Shown here one piece after another: positions 14,171 to 26,500 of a stretch of DNA of 64,000 nucleotides. The translations under genes were made by a program, and so were the position numbers. This DNA is from Pontederia crassipes (Eukaryota; Streptophyta; Magnoliopsida; Commelinales; Pontederiaceae). The stretch is taken from positions 39,449,171 through 39,513,170 of the forward strand of contig CM060194.1 in assembly GCA_030549335.1 (NCBI GenBank), written 5' to 3'. Each line of letters starts with the position of its first letter. Position 1 is the stretch's first letter. The notes beneath the pieces are model-generated. The model searched no databases and was not told the DNA's origin. It was given only the letters and a program-made list of their open reading frames with translations.

Positions 14171-15440
14171 AGAGATTGATGATGAAATGACAAAAGATGA
14201 TAATGTATGTAAATTCTTTTATTATTTATATTTTTTATAATTTTTCATTACTTATATTTTGTTTATATATTTTTTTTAAAAAAATGTCCACCACAATGCA
14301 TTCACTTCTTAATTAATTATATTTTTATATTAATTTATTTTAAAATATATACTTAATAGTTATAACTTTCTTCCAATAATCTATATAAACAATTATATTT
14401 TTTATTCTTAAAAATTAATTAATATTATTTTTTATCATACATGATCTAACTTTAAAAAAATTAATTATCTAGATCATATTACATGGCTTCATGATAGGAT
14501 TACATCTAACTTTTAACTCTCTTTAAGGTGTGTATATATGCATGTTATGTATGTATTAAAAATAAATAATGATTGAAGTTAAATATTTTATCTCATATAA
14601 CTAAAAACATTTATTTTAATAAGAAATATAAGTAATATATTGTTTTTCATATTATTATTTGAGTATGGGTGGCAAATTTTTAATGTGATCATAACTTAAT
14701 TCCATGCAAATCCTCACCTTGGTTACATCTGTTTATAATATTTTGTATTTACACGAGGAACTAAAAGAATATATGATATATTTATATAAATTAATATTTA
14801 GTTTAATAATGTTGACATTATAGATATACATAATATATTATTTAAAAATAATTTTAAAAACATTACAGGTAGTATTTATCCCTTTCCCCTGTCAAATATA
14901 ATACAAATTATTATTAATACATAAATTTATCTATTTTTTTCCTTATTTGGGTTGCTCTCGATGGAACAATAAGAATATTTTTTATATATAATACAATATA
15001 GATATGAAATATGATCGTTATATTTAGGTTCTATATAACTTAGCATTAGAGTTAATTTTATTTGATTATGCATCACATGCTTCTACCTTTAAGTCTTAAA
15101 ACTTATTGATATTAATTGGTAATATGGAAAGATAGCTAGTTTGTGAATTATTCCTATTTTATAGTTCATCTTATCTATTTCATATTATAAACTTAAAATG
15201 TGAAATTAAATTAGACAGTTGAATGTGCTTCCATTTTCATTTTATCTCATTTCATTTATATTTGGAAACCTTTGAATGTGGGTCTAAAAGCATATTTTGA
15301 TAAATAGATACAAAAGATATTAATTTTATTGTACATGATCAATTCTTATTCATATTAGTTTTTTTTAGTTTATAATTATTTAATATACTTTTATTTCATA
15401 TGTGACATCATAAGAGTTTTTCATTTGGCAACTTCTACTT

Positions 15441-15478
<38 letters not shown>
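12721..15478. other. AT-rich spacer
   Basis: No gene is visible. The first 200 bases are of mixed composition and unassigned. The rest is AT-rich, with TA microsatellites at about 13158-13192, 13546-13562 and 14134-14168, and a longer TA run at 15442-15480 that borders the next TIR element. Confidence 0.6.
14134..14168. repeat. (AT)n microsatellite
   Basis: An uninterrupted AT dinucleotide run of about 35 bp in AT-rich spacer. Confidence 0.9.

Positions 15479-15480
<2 letters not shown>
15442..15480. repeat. (TA)n microsatellite left of TIR element
   Basis: A TA dinucleotide run of about 39 bp that ends exactly at the left terminus of the TIR element at 15479-16550. Confidence 0.9.
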
Positions 15481-15483
<3 letters not shown>

Positions 15484-16550
15484 GATGCTCCCACACATTT
15501 GTGATAGCACCCTGTGCCCATAAATTCAAGAGCATCCGATCAAAGATGAGCGGACGAGATCAACGGACAACGGTTCAAGAAGAGGGGTAGGCGGTTCGGG
15601 CGATCAACATACCGTTCACAAGTTGCAACAGAAGGCGGTTCACCCTCACGGGACGCTCTCTCTCATGACAGCAAACATCCCTTTGCCGGCAGAGATCTCT
15701 TCGTCGGCTCTCGGCGACCGGAGCAAGAGCAATGAAGTCTGGAGCAGGAGCGGCGAGATCGGATGTCAGCGATTGGCTCTCGAGGAGTGGATCACACGAG
15801 AAAGAAGGTCCCTTCGTTGATGCCAACTCCCTAGGCGGTTGGCTCTCGGCGATCGGCTCGACAACGCTCTCTGCATGACGATAGAGCTCCTCCATTGGCA
15901 CCCTTCGCGGACTCCATCGTCGGCGTTCCAGTAGAAGCCTCGGTTTCGATTCGTTGGCGTCCTTTTTCGCACTCGTCGGCATGCACAAAGAAAAGGGGCG
16001 TCGGCCCCTCTTTTTCGCCCTCGTCGCCACAGCTCACCCCATGACCACAAAGGGGGCATCGACCCCCTCCGCGAGCACTTCTCCCCTTTGCCCCGCCTCC
16101 TGGACGCACCGAATCTTCCTCCCTTCATCGCATCAGAGACGTTCGTCGGCGCGTGCACTGCCCCCTTCGCCTCCTCCTCAACGCTGGAAGATGACCATCA
16201 CCGCCCTCCTTCAGCTTCCTCCTCGACACTAGAAGCCGACCGTCGCCGCCACCCTCATTCACCTGCCTCCTCGACACCAGAAGCCAACCGCTGCCGCCAC
16301 CCTCCTTCGCCTCGCCTCCTCGACACCAGAAGCCAACCGCCGCCGCTGCCCTCCTTCGCCTCCTATCTCCCGTCCCCCATCCACACATGAACCGTTTCTC
16401 CAATGAATGCTGAGCCGTTCGAACCGGCGTGAGCCACTTCAAGTCCTCATTTGAACCAGCGCGCACACATCAAGACCGTCCATCTCACATCTGACGGCCC
16501 TGGAAGCATGGGCGCAGGGTGCTACCACAAATGTGTGGGAGCACCCTAAT
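15479..16550. mobile_element. TIR DNA transposon with quasi-palindromic ends and GC-rich core
   Basis: The termini are about 42-bp inverted repeats: TTAGGATGCTCCCACACATT at the left matches the complement of GGGAGCACCCTAAT at the right. Each terminus is itself a near-palindrome of about 30 bp (GGGTGCT...AGCACCC). A TA target duplication is possible but cannot be proved, because the element sits within TA repeats. The core (about 15550-16480) is GC-rich, unlike its surroundings, and open on both strands; I recognise no protein in it. It contains a roughly 51-bp minisatellite (16165-16370) and self-complementary runs such as GGGGCGTCGGCCCC. It is non-autonomous, and its core could be captured host sequence. 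Confidence 0.75.
16165..16370. repeat. GC-rich minisatellite, ~51-bp unit, about 4 copies
   Basis: The unit contains CTCCTCGACACCAGAAGCC followed by a CCGCCGCCACCCTCCTTCGC-like stretch. About four diverged copies lie inside the TIR element. The open frames across it on both strands come from repeat periodicity and GC content, not from a gene. Confidence 0.8.
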
Positions 16551-16554
16551 ATTC

Positions 16555-16596
<42 letters not shown>

Positions 16597-16597
16597 T
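16551..16597. repeat. (CT)n(TA)n microsatellite right of TIR element
   Basis: A CT run (about 16555-16576) passes into a TA run (16577-16596) immediately beyond the right terminus of the TIR element. Confidence 0.9.
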
Positions 16598-18625
16598 ATA
16601 CATAGATATGTGTAAATATAAATATATAACTATATTATTTTATAAATATTTTATTTTTATTATAAAGGAAATACAATTTTGAAATTATAAATTATATTAT
16701 ATATAGAATATATATATATACTCAATATTAATCAATATAATCGTGATATATATTAATTATGAATATAATTTATTTTATTTATTATTATTTAACATAACTA
16801 ACATACTTTATACACTCTCATTTAGAAAATAATTTTAATGATGCATAGCTTAATGAGATAATTATACTAAGCATCTTTTTATCTTTTCTTTTATATAAAT
16901 GTATAAATATAGATATAAATGTGTCAACTTCAATAACAAAAAAAATAGCATTAAATGATGTGATACTCATTGATATTATTAAGTTTATCATAGTAATAAT
17001 TTTATGAATATTAATTCATTTGATTATTACCATAATAAAATAATTAAATATTGATGATTTCTTATTAATAATAAATATAAACTATTATTATAAGATCAAA
17101 ATACAAGTTTTTGACTCAGACATCTTCATATACATAGAATATTTTGTTAGCACGTAGAGATCTACATTTAGAGATCTGCACATGGTCTTATATATAAAAA
17201 AGGACGTCAAATATACTACTATTTTGAAAGCATCCTTTATAGCTATATTAAGTTTAAAAATATGAATAAACAAAAAAATGTATATATCATAATAAACTTT
17301 TAAATATCATGATGATGTTATAGTAAAATATTTTTTATCGCGCACATGCATATATTTGTATGCCCAGACGTACTCTTTACCTTTAAAGAAGGAGTCGAGT
17401 ATACAAATAAAAGTTGAAATCCTCTCTATTTGTACATAACATTGTGTACAATACACAATATGTATGTACAATTTATAAAAAAAATCTTATTCTTGAGAGA
17501 AAGCGTGCACTACATATTTTTTTATTTTGAAGAGAATGTAGAATGTGCTTTTGCAATATGCACTAGCATCCTCCACATCACCATATTTATAACTAATGTA
17601 GATAATATAAAAAAATAATAATTAAATTAGAAACCACTTGATAGTAAACTTTTATAGATATTATACTATATCTTATTTACAATATAATACTGTTAGGATA
17701 TATAAATAATGTGTATAATTTACTTAATATCAAGTATCCTAAATAATTTATACTATATTAAAAGGAGAGAGTGACATTTGACATATCGATTGTGTGCCAT
17801 GTGTCCTCTAGCCATGTTTATAACTGTCATTTATTTATAAATTGATTAGATAGTTCATTAGTAACTAAAAAATTATTAAATGATTAATTTTGAGAAATGT
17901 TCATAATATATTATCAACATTATAATTTTATATGATATTAAGGAAGATTATATCATAATTTTAGTTTTACAACAATACATTAGTGCATGATATCTCAAAA
18001 AGACATAATCAATTCCATTTGTATTTTATAAGTTTTATTTTATTTAAGGATAATAATAATCATTAGACATTAAAAAAATTATAAAATATCTATTTCTATT
18101 GTCTCATGCGAAATGGCGTGTTCTAAAAATTTTAAAAGAAAAAGTTGAAGATAGTTAGTTACTTATCTGTTAATAAAAGAATGTTTAAAATTTATAGAGA
18201 ACATTTATCCAATGAATGTATTTAAAGTATAAAAGATATAATTAACACTAAAAATTTGTACTAAATCAACATACTTAAATCTAAACAATCAAGACTAAAC
18301 AATTTTATTGAAATTGCAAAAAATCCATTCAAATAAAAAAGAATCTTTATTATTAACATTCTTCTAATTATAATAGCATGAGAATGAAAATCTATCGATT
18401 ATTACTTATTTTATAATCATTTTGAATGTAAATTTAATTCTCAATAGAAAATTTGAAAAAAGGTAGTTAACGACCACTTGGTGCATTAGAAATCGTCTCC
18501 CATTCTCATATTAAATATTGTGCAAATTAACTTGAAGTCCTACCCATAGATATCCTCTTTTCATTCCTCAAAATCTAGCCTCTCAAAATCTTTTCTCTCT
18601 CTCTATATATATATATATGTTAAAA
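16598..18625. other. AT-rich spacer
   Basis: No gene is visible. A 70-bp motif around 17340-17420 (a GCACATG...TATTTGTATG...CTTTAAAGAAGGAG pattern) is a diverged relative of the repeats at 21380-22440. At 17747 the sequence TATACTATATTAAAAGGAGA resembles a Helitron 5' start, but no matching 3' hairpin with CTRR end was found. A short TA run at 18605-18618 precedes the next TIR element. Confidence 0.5.
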
Positions 18626-19334
18626 TGAATATACTGCAACGTATTATACAGTGTACACACTGCAAAGAATCATTGCCGTCTATTTATATCAACTATTGTG
18701 ATTTATCCCCTTTTTTCATCCCAATAGACTTCGTCTTCCCAATTTCCATCCCCAAAGATGGCGACTTCGTCTAACCTCCAGCAACCTTGCCGGCACTGTG
18801 CAGGAGTGGTTGCCCCTATCATTGCTGCCAAGACCCCATAGGCCCCTAATGCAGATATGGAGGAGGATTTCTCAACCCAAGAATCTAACTGATGATGAGG
18901 GAGGGAGAGTCATTTTGGCATATCAAACATCAAATGAATTCAAGGAGATGAATGATTGATTTTTGGAGTACAAAACTTCAGCAAAGTAACAATGTGTTGT
19001 ACATTCAATAACTTCCGACGGCTTGGTGTAGTGCTATTGTCAAATTCAAGTTCAGAAGAAAATGAATTAAATCGGCTTTTAGCAATTTCGGCATATAGCA
19101 ACGCAGACCTCTAATCTGGTAGAAAAGGAACAATAGTTCTTTTTCTTTGGCAGGAAGAAGAAGTTGGCGATCTCCAAAGGACGAAGGCCATCTCCAAAGA
19201 GGGCCGATCCACCTTGCTAATGGCTTACCATGGGATTTAACAAAAAAAAAAAAAAGATCATGACCGTACATTCGAATGGACGGCTACGATTACTCTGCAT
19301 TGTATACACTGCATTTATTGATGAAGTATATCCA
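18626..19334. mobile_element. TIR DNA element, ~0.7 kb, between TA microsatellites
   Basis: Imperfect inverted repeats of about 60 bp form the ends: left TGAATATACTGCAACG...ACAGTGTACACACTGCA...TTGCCGTC, right complement TGGATATACTTCATC...GCAGTGTATACAATGCA...GTAGCCGTC. The interior is moderately GC-rich and has no recognised protein. TA microsatellites lie on both sides (18605-18618 and 19343-19386). No transposase is present and the superfamily is unknown. Confidence 0.65.
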
Positions 19335-19339
19335 GTGCC

Positions 19340-19342
<3 letters not shown>

Positions 19343-19386
<44 letters not shown>
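19343..19386. repeat. (TA)n microsatellite
   Basis: A TA run of about 44 bp that directly borders the right end of the 18626-19334 TIR element. Confidence 0.9.
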
Positions 19387-19388
<2 letters not shown>

Positions 19389-20796
19389 TTTTATTGCAAA
19401 TTAATATATTATGAGTTATTTTTTTCTTTTGTATTGTGCAAATTAATGAATTATTGAAAGTTAGCTCTTTTTTAATGATTGAAATTATATATACCACAAT
19501 TGTCTATTTTTATTGCAAAGAGGTTAGTTCTTCTTCTCTTGAACTATGCATATTAATGTACTATTGAAAACAAATTAGAATCAAAATATTATCACACCAA
19601 TAATTGGGAATTGGCAGCGTTAAATTCTGTTATAACTATATATAAAGAAAAAATTACTAATAATTAATTAATATGATGTCAACAATTTTTACTAAATTTT
19701 TATATAAAATTATGGAATATGTAACATTAATTTGAATTATGTATAATTTGTCTTCATGTATTATCATAAATGTTACTCGGTGTTTTTTATTAATAAATTT
19801 TATTTTATTTCTATATTGTTTTATCTATATTTGTATATCCTTTTTTATATTCTTTTAATATCATGCACTTACAAGTAAAATTAAATAAATTGTGAGATTG
19901 TGCTATAAATTTTCCCTAGATATGGCAATTCTCAGTTCTATTTTTTAACTACTGGTTAGTAAGATCTATATACAATTGTTTATTTAAGAAATAGATGTAA
20001 TTGCCTCTAAACTTATAAGTGTTTTATTACGTGCAAGTACTTTGTAGAACAAATTATATCATATTTAATGTGTATAGAATCTATTTTCAATATATATATA
20101 TATAATTTTCTATTTAAATCTGTTTGTAGATCTCATTTCGTGGATAGTCCAGGTGGCAATTACTATGTTTTAAAAATATAAAATTGTTTTACTTTTAAAA
20201 TGTCCAACTGAATTGTTTTTTAAAAGAATAAGTTAGTTAAAATATGTAGTCATTGTTTTTTTAGTTAATTAATGTTTAAAGGGTTATTTTGATGATTAAA
20301 TTAGAATAGTGCATACATTTTCCACACAAACCTTTCATTATTTTGAGTTAAACTTAATTATAAGCATAAGATTAATAATTATAATAATGATACATTGGAA
20401 AAAATAATTTAAAATGTTAACCAAATAATTAAGCAGTTATGATTTTATAATATGTAATTATATAACAAACTTTTATCATAAGTGATTACGTATTTTATAT
20501 TGGTTTATAACTAACTATACAATAATAATAATAAGATGATTATTTTGTTTAATATTTTGAAATGATTGATATGCATAAATCTTTTATATCCTGATAAAAT
20601 AACAACTCGATAACACTAAAAAATAACTATATGCAATTAAATATTATTAGTATAAACAATATGTGATTAAAATATTACAAAAATATATCATTTATTCCAT
20701 ATGTTATTTGTTATTATATTATTGGTTATATGTTTTACATTTATAATAGTTTACATACATACATACATAAATACACACATTATATATATATATATA
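19387..20796. other. AT-rich spacer
   Basis: I see no gene or recognisable element. The last 50 bases hold ACAT repeats and a short TA run that borders the next TIR element. Confidence 0.6.
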
Positions 20797-21130
20797 ATGA
20801 GCGTGTTTCCGTATGAAGCAGATTTAGATATTTTTTTTCGTTTTTCTTTGATATATTTCTTTACTAATAACTTAAAGGATCATTCATGATAACAAAAAAT
20901 AGTTTTATAAGATTAGAAGTTATATAAAATAATTATATCCATTATGACGGATAATAATGTGCAGAAGTTTGTCAAAATTCAAAAATGATGAAAAAATTTA
21001 TTATTAATGATTTGAATCATATATTTATTATATCCAATGACCCTCTAAACTATCAATGAAGAAAGATGTCGAAAAAATGAAAAACGTATGTCTAAAGCCG
21101 CTTCACACGGAAGACGCTTCACACACTCAT
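20797..21130. mobile_element. MITE-like inverted-repeat element, 334 bp
   Basis: The left end ATGAGCGTGTTTCCGTATGA followed by AGCAGATTTAGA pairs with the right end TCTAAAGCCGCTTCACACGG...ACACTCAT. A TA run lies directly on the left, and an AAT/ATT microsatellite begins 9 bp to the right. It has no coding capacity. Confidence 0.65.
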
Positions 21131-21137
21131 TAAACCG

Positions 21138-21138
<1 letters not shown>

Positions 21139-21190
<52 letters not shown>

Positions 21191-21214
21191 TATTATTATT
21201 ATTATTATTATTAT
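21139..21214. repeat. (AAT)n-(ATT)n palindromic microsatellite
   Basis: An AAT run (21140-21190) is followed directly by its complement, an ATT run (to 21214), so the whole could fold into a hairpin. Open frames across it (poly-Asn, poly-Leu) are artefacts. Confidence 0.85.
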
Positions 21215-21224
21215 ATATTAAAAA

Positions 21225-22325
21225 TTTGGTTATACTTATAATCATCAATGAATATTATCATTAGTTATGAAATGCATCTTTGACTTAAACTTCAGATGAT
21301 GACATATTTTTTAGTCGTTCATTGCATATACAAATTATAGCATTTAATAGTTTTTATTAGATGAAGAGAAATTATCTATAAATATTTTTTATCACCTACT
21401 TACTTATATTTGTGGATCCACACATATTCCTTGTCATCAAATAGGATATTGAGTATGCAAATGTAAAATAAAAGCCCCTTATAATATTTAATATTTTATT
21501 ATATGAGAGAAATTATATATATGTATTTTTTCTTATAACATTTATTATTTTTATTAGACGAAAAAAATTATATATAAATATTTTTTTTATCTCGCACAGA
21601 TCTATATTTGTAGATTCATACATATTCTTTGCCTTCAAAGAAGGCATGGAGTATAGAAATGAAATTACAAATATCTCTATTTATAGTTACAAATATATAA
21701 TTTAAAAGATTAAATAAAATTATATATTTCTAATAACTAACTTTAAGTATCCATGTTTATATAATTATAATATTATCACTTTATAAATTATATATAAGAT
21801 GCATAGTATCATAATCATATATTTAAAATTTTAATTATACTTATATTAATCATCAATAGATATTATTATTAGAGTATGAAATGTATATCTTTAATTTGAA
21901 CTTCAGATAACATATATTTTTTAGCCTTTCCTTATATATATAAATTATAACATTTAATATTATTTATTAGATGAAGACAAATTATATATAAGTATTTTTT
22001 TTATCATGCACAGATTTATATCTATGGATTCACACGTATTTTTTGTCATCAAAGAGATAATCGATTATGCAAATGTAAAATAAAAGCCCCTTATAATATT
22101 TAATATTTTAATTAAATGAGAAAAATTATATATAAGTATTTTTCTTATAATATTTAATATTCTTTTATCACACACAGATCTATATTTATAGATTCAGACA
22201 TATTCTTTGCCTTCAAAGAATGTATGGAATATGCAAATGTAATTGAAAGTCTTTATAGTTATAAATAAGTAAAATCACATAGATGGAGAAAAATATATAT
22301 AAATAAGTAAATTCACATAGACAGA

Positions 22326-22368
<43 letters not shown>

Positions 22369-22560
22369 GTATATAGATCCGCACGTATTTTTTGCTTTCA
22401 AAGAAGATGCGAAGTATGCAAATAAAATTGAAAGTCCTTTATTTATAATTATAAATATAAGTTAATAAAAATATTTTTTTAATAATTAATTTTTGAGTAT
22501 TCATGATTATATAATTATAATATTATCATTTTATATATTTAATTTATGAGAGTTCGACAC
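21225..22560. repeat. ~600-bp AT-rich tandem repeat, about 2 copies
   Basis: The block from 21225 (TATACTTATAATCATCAATGA) recurs from about 21832 (TATACTTATATTAATCATCA), a period of about 605 bp, at roughly 80 percent identity by eye. Each unit holds two shorter modules with a pattern like ACAGATCTATATTTGTAGATTC then CTTCAAAGAAGG, near 21395, 21590, 22015, 22170 and 22375. A (TA)n run interrupts the second copy at 22328-22366. It could be an old duplicated transposon; the family is unknown. Confidence 0.65.
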
Positions 22561-23270
22561 ATATTTTATATATAAGTATAGATATAGAAAATTTAAGTTA
22601 TCATAAATTAAAATCAATAGATAAGAATTTTAATTAATTATATGATAAAAGAGATGAAAGTGATAAGTTTTCATTTTTTTCAAAAAAGTCTAACTCATCC
22701 GAAAAACTTGAAGTAACAAGATATGTGAAGACATAACCAGTAACAATATAAGTCACCATCCTACTCACGCAAACAATAAAAACATGAGAAAAGATAAAAT
22801 AAAGAGTCCATTATTTGATTCAAAGTAATCAGAATGGTAAGAAAACAAGGAAAATCTATTTTTTATATTTATAAAAACAGAATATTAATTAACAATTTTT
22901 TTAAAAGAAAAATCGATTCGGTTCAGCCGGGTTCATTCGAAGCCGAGTCGCCATTCCTGACTATAAATCCTATTTATTTATTATTATTCTCTATATATTA
23001 TATTATAATATGTATTTTACAACAACCGAAGGCGGTGCCGCGAGGCTAACGACATATACTTAATATTAATATTAATTATAGTTTCGTTTGGATACGTCTG
23101 GAAGTAAAAGAAATCGGATTTTATGCGAAAACTTAGAACAATTTAACATCCGAAGAATCTTGAATTCCCAGATCGCAGTTAAATCTTTAGCGTTTGTTAC
23201 ACAGTCCCTCGTTCTTTATTCTTTTCTTTCTTGTTTTTTTTTTCAATTCTTTTATTGGTTCATCCTTGCT
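22561..23270. promoter_or_regulatory. Upstream region of the UPL4-like gene
   Basis: AT-rich spacer precedes the gene. CTATAAATC at about 22961 could be a TATA box, and the GC-richer stretch at 22915-22965 stands out, but nothing proves a promoter. The transcript start cannot be read from sequence. Confidence 0.3.
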
Positions 23271-23502
23271 ACTTTGATCGCGGTAAGGAATCAAAATTAA
23301 GGAGGAAACAAATTTGCTCGTGAAAAATCCTTTCAGAATCCCGGAGTTTGTATCCTATTTTTTTTCTTCCTTTTTTATGTTGCGCTACTTTGATCGCTGT
23401 AAGGAAACAAAATTAAGGAAGAAAAAAATTTGCTCGTGAAAAATCCTTTCAGAATCCCGGAGTTTGTGTGCGATTTTTTTTTCTTCCTTTTTTATGTTGC
23501 TG
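23271..23502 (+). repeat. 116-bp tandem duplication in the 5' leader of the UPL4-like gene
   Basis: 23271-23386 is repeated at 23387-23502 with few differences. Both copies start ACTTTGATCGC and contain AAAATCCTTTCAGAATCCCG. Each copy carries a donor-like GTAAGG (23283 and 23399) and an acceptor-like TTTCAG (23336 and 23452). A further acceptor-like TAG ends at 23514, 10 bases before the start codon, after a T-rich tract. A 5'-UTR intron with alternative, duplicated splice sites is therefore plausible. Confidence 0.8.
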
Positions 23503-23524
23503 TTTGGCGTGTAGAAGAACAAGG

Positions 23525-26500
23525 ATGGATCGTGGACGGAAGCGGGAGGAGGGCGACGAGCAGCCGGAATACAAGCGCGCGTGCTCGTTGGAGTTCCGGC
23601 CGTGCACCTCCGCGTCCTCCTCGTCTCCTCCCCCTCCCCCTCTGCCGCCGCCGCCGCTCGCTCAACCTTTGGCGTCGACGGACTGCGACATGGAGTCGAC
23701 CTCCTCCGGCCGGTCCGACCGCGCGGTGGACTCGGGTTACGGGTCGTGCGATTCCGACGGCGACTCCGATCAGGAACACGGGGACGACGGGGATGACCGA
23801 TTGTGGAGGGCGAATGCGGGGACGATCCAGAGGGTTTGGGGTAGGCTCGGCGAGGACAGCCTTGAACCGTCGTCGCAGCTTGCGGCGCTCACGGAGCTCT
23901 GCGAGTGGCTCTCGTTCTGCACGGAGGATGCAATGGGGTACTTCCCGCTGGAGACTGTCGTGCCGACGCTAGTGAGGATCGCGGGGCAAGAGATCAATCC
24001 GGACGCTATGCTTCTGGCGATACGTGCTCTGACTTACCTATGCGACTCTATGCCAAGGTACACTGATGCAATTGTGCGGCACGGAGCTCTTCCGGTGCTG
24101 TGCGGAAAGCTGCAGGCAATTGAGTATTTAGACGTAGCAGAGCAGGTAGTTTTGAAATATCTTTTTCTTCTTTTGCTCTGGACGTTATGCTTCTTAAAAC
24201 CAGGTGCGTTATAGCACTTTTGTGTTGATGTGTATCCAGTGTTTGCAAGCGCTGGAGAAGATATCGAAGAAACAAGAAGTTGCATGTTTAAAAGCTGGAA
24301 CAATCAGTGCTGTTTTGGTTTTCATTGATTTCTTCTCGACTAGTCTTCAGGCAAGTACACCAACTATGCTTTTGTCAGATTTTAAGTTAACTTTGTTCTC
24401 TGCTGCTGAAGTTCATCTTTTTGTAAATTTCTCCTGATCATTTTATTCACGTTATTACCAGCGAGTTGCTGTGACAACAGTTGCAAATGTGTGCAAGAAA
24501 CTTACATTGGATTTCTCCTCTACTGTTATGGAATCTGTTCCTGCTTTGTGCAATCTTCTGGAGTATGAAGATCAGAAGGTACTTGTTACTCTTATCTTGT
24601 AGCACCATGGGTGAGGAATGCTATTCGAAGCAGCTTACCTTGTAATACATATTCAATTCAACTCATGGAATATAGGAGAAGATTAAATTTCGTTTATTGT
24701 GCCAGTTGGTGGAGACTGTTGTGAGCTGCTTGATAAGGATAGTTGATTGTTTCAACTGTTCCTCTGAATTACTGGATGAACTATGTGGGCATGGGATTGT
24801 TCAGAAGTCCTTGAAATTGATAACTAACAACAATCACATATCTCTAAACCAAACAACAAATGCTGTATGTTCTTACTCAATCAGCTTCTTTACTATTATT
24901 TACTATTTGTCTGTCTTGTTCCTTTGTGAAAGTTAAATCTTGTCTTTTGGTAAATCCTGGCAGGCCCTAGTCAGTCTCCTTAGAAAGCTTGCAGCTAGTT
25001 CCCTGTTAGCAGTCAAGACTCTTTTTGAGCTAAATGTAGGCAGGACGTTGAAGGATATTTTGATGGCATCAGAAATCTTACATGGTACTACATGTTCATC
25101 ACTTGGGGATGCACGTTCCAATCAGGTACATCTTCTCTGCAACATTGTCTCCAGAGGTCCCTGCCGTCTCATATTTAAAGTATCCTTCTTCATTCCAAGA
25201 AGGATTTTTGAAATCGAAATGTACATTTATTGAGACTTAATGCAATTCTACAATGGAGCACTAAAATAAAGGGTTACTGAAAAACTAATGGTGTAAAATC
25301 ATAAAAATTAACAATAGTTCAGATTCTTGGTTTCCATGAAGATATTCAGTTCGTCTTAATATGTACGAAGTCCACTTTGGTATTCCATGGCAGTACCACG
25401 TTGTCACTTTGAGTACCCCATCTCAGGTACATGAAGTCTTCATGTTAGTGAATCAACTTATTCCACCAGGAGCAAGGGATGTTGAAGGCCTCCAGTTAGT
25501 ACTAGCCAAGGAACAGGTTCTGGTTGACCAACCTAAATTTTTGCATGAGTTCTCAATTGAGTTTCTTCCTGCATCAATTCAGGTATATTTCATATGCAGA
25601 GTGCACTTAATTTGGTTAACATTACTTTCATTCCTCTCCATCTTTATCTGTAGGTTGTCAATTCTGGAGCAAATTCATTTGTTTGTTATGGCTGTGTTTC
25701 TACCCTTCAAAACATTGTTTATTTCAGCACGCCTGACATGCTTCTTAAATTTTTTAAGAATATAAATATTTCAAGGTACGCATAATTTTATGTTGTAAGT
25801 ATTCAAGAGATTCTTATGACTAACAATACAGCTGATGTCGATGGTTGTTTTTGTCAGCTTTCTGGCTGGGCTTTTAGCCCGGAAAAATATACATATATTA
25901 ATCTCAACTATGATGACAATTGAAATCCTCATGCAAAAGCTCCCTGATGCATTTTTAAGTTCGTTTATCAAGGAGGGTGTGATCTATGCAGTTGAGGTGC
26001 TTTCAATGCGAGAAAAATGCTTAGATAATTCTAGATGCTTGTGTTATGTGTTTCCATCAAAAAGCACTTCACAATCAGAGGTGAAATCATGTAAGGTCGA
26101 AAAGGATACTGTTCATGCCTTGGCAAATCGCATACGAACTAACTACTTCACTTATGAAGCATTGAACACTGAGAATGGTTTGACTGAAATTGTACATAAG
26201 CTAAGAACTTTTTGTATGGTTTTGAATGATAACGTGGATCGGTGTTCAACATCAGTTGGCTGCCTCCAAAATGAAGAATATTTAACTCACATACTGGATC
26301 AAATTATGAAAGAGCTTTATGGGGGAGAGTCAATGTCCACCTTTGAGTTCATCCAGAGTGGAATAGTGAAATCATTGGCACATTATTTATCAAATGGCAA
26401 GTATCTCTCAGAAACTTCATCTGATTGCAGCCTGTCAAATCATTTTCTTACTGTTCTCAGGAGATTCCAGAAATTTGCTCAAATATGTATCTCAGACCTG

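Noticed and set aside
15575-16466. Overlapping open frames of 90-150 residues on both strands
   Set aside because: They lie in the GC-rich core and minisatellite of a TIR element. Frames open on both strands reflect composition, and no protein family is recognised.
17747-18600. Helitron starting at TATACTATATTAAAAGGAGA
   Set aside because: The 5' likeness is short and no 3' hairpin followed by CTRR could be found, so it is not listed as an element.
19230-22401. Short open frames rich in Ile/Tyr, Asn or Leu
   Set aside because: They are translations of TA and AAT microsatellites.
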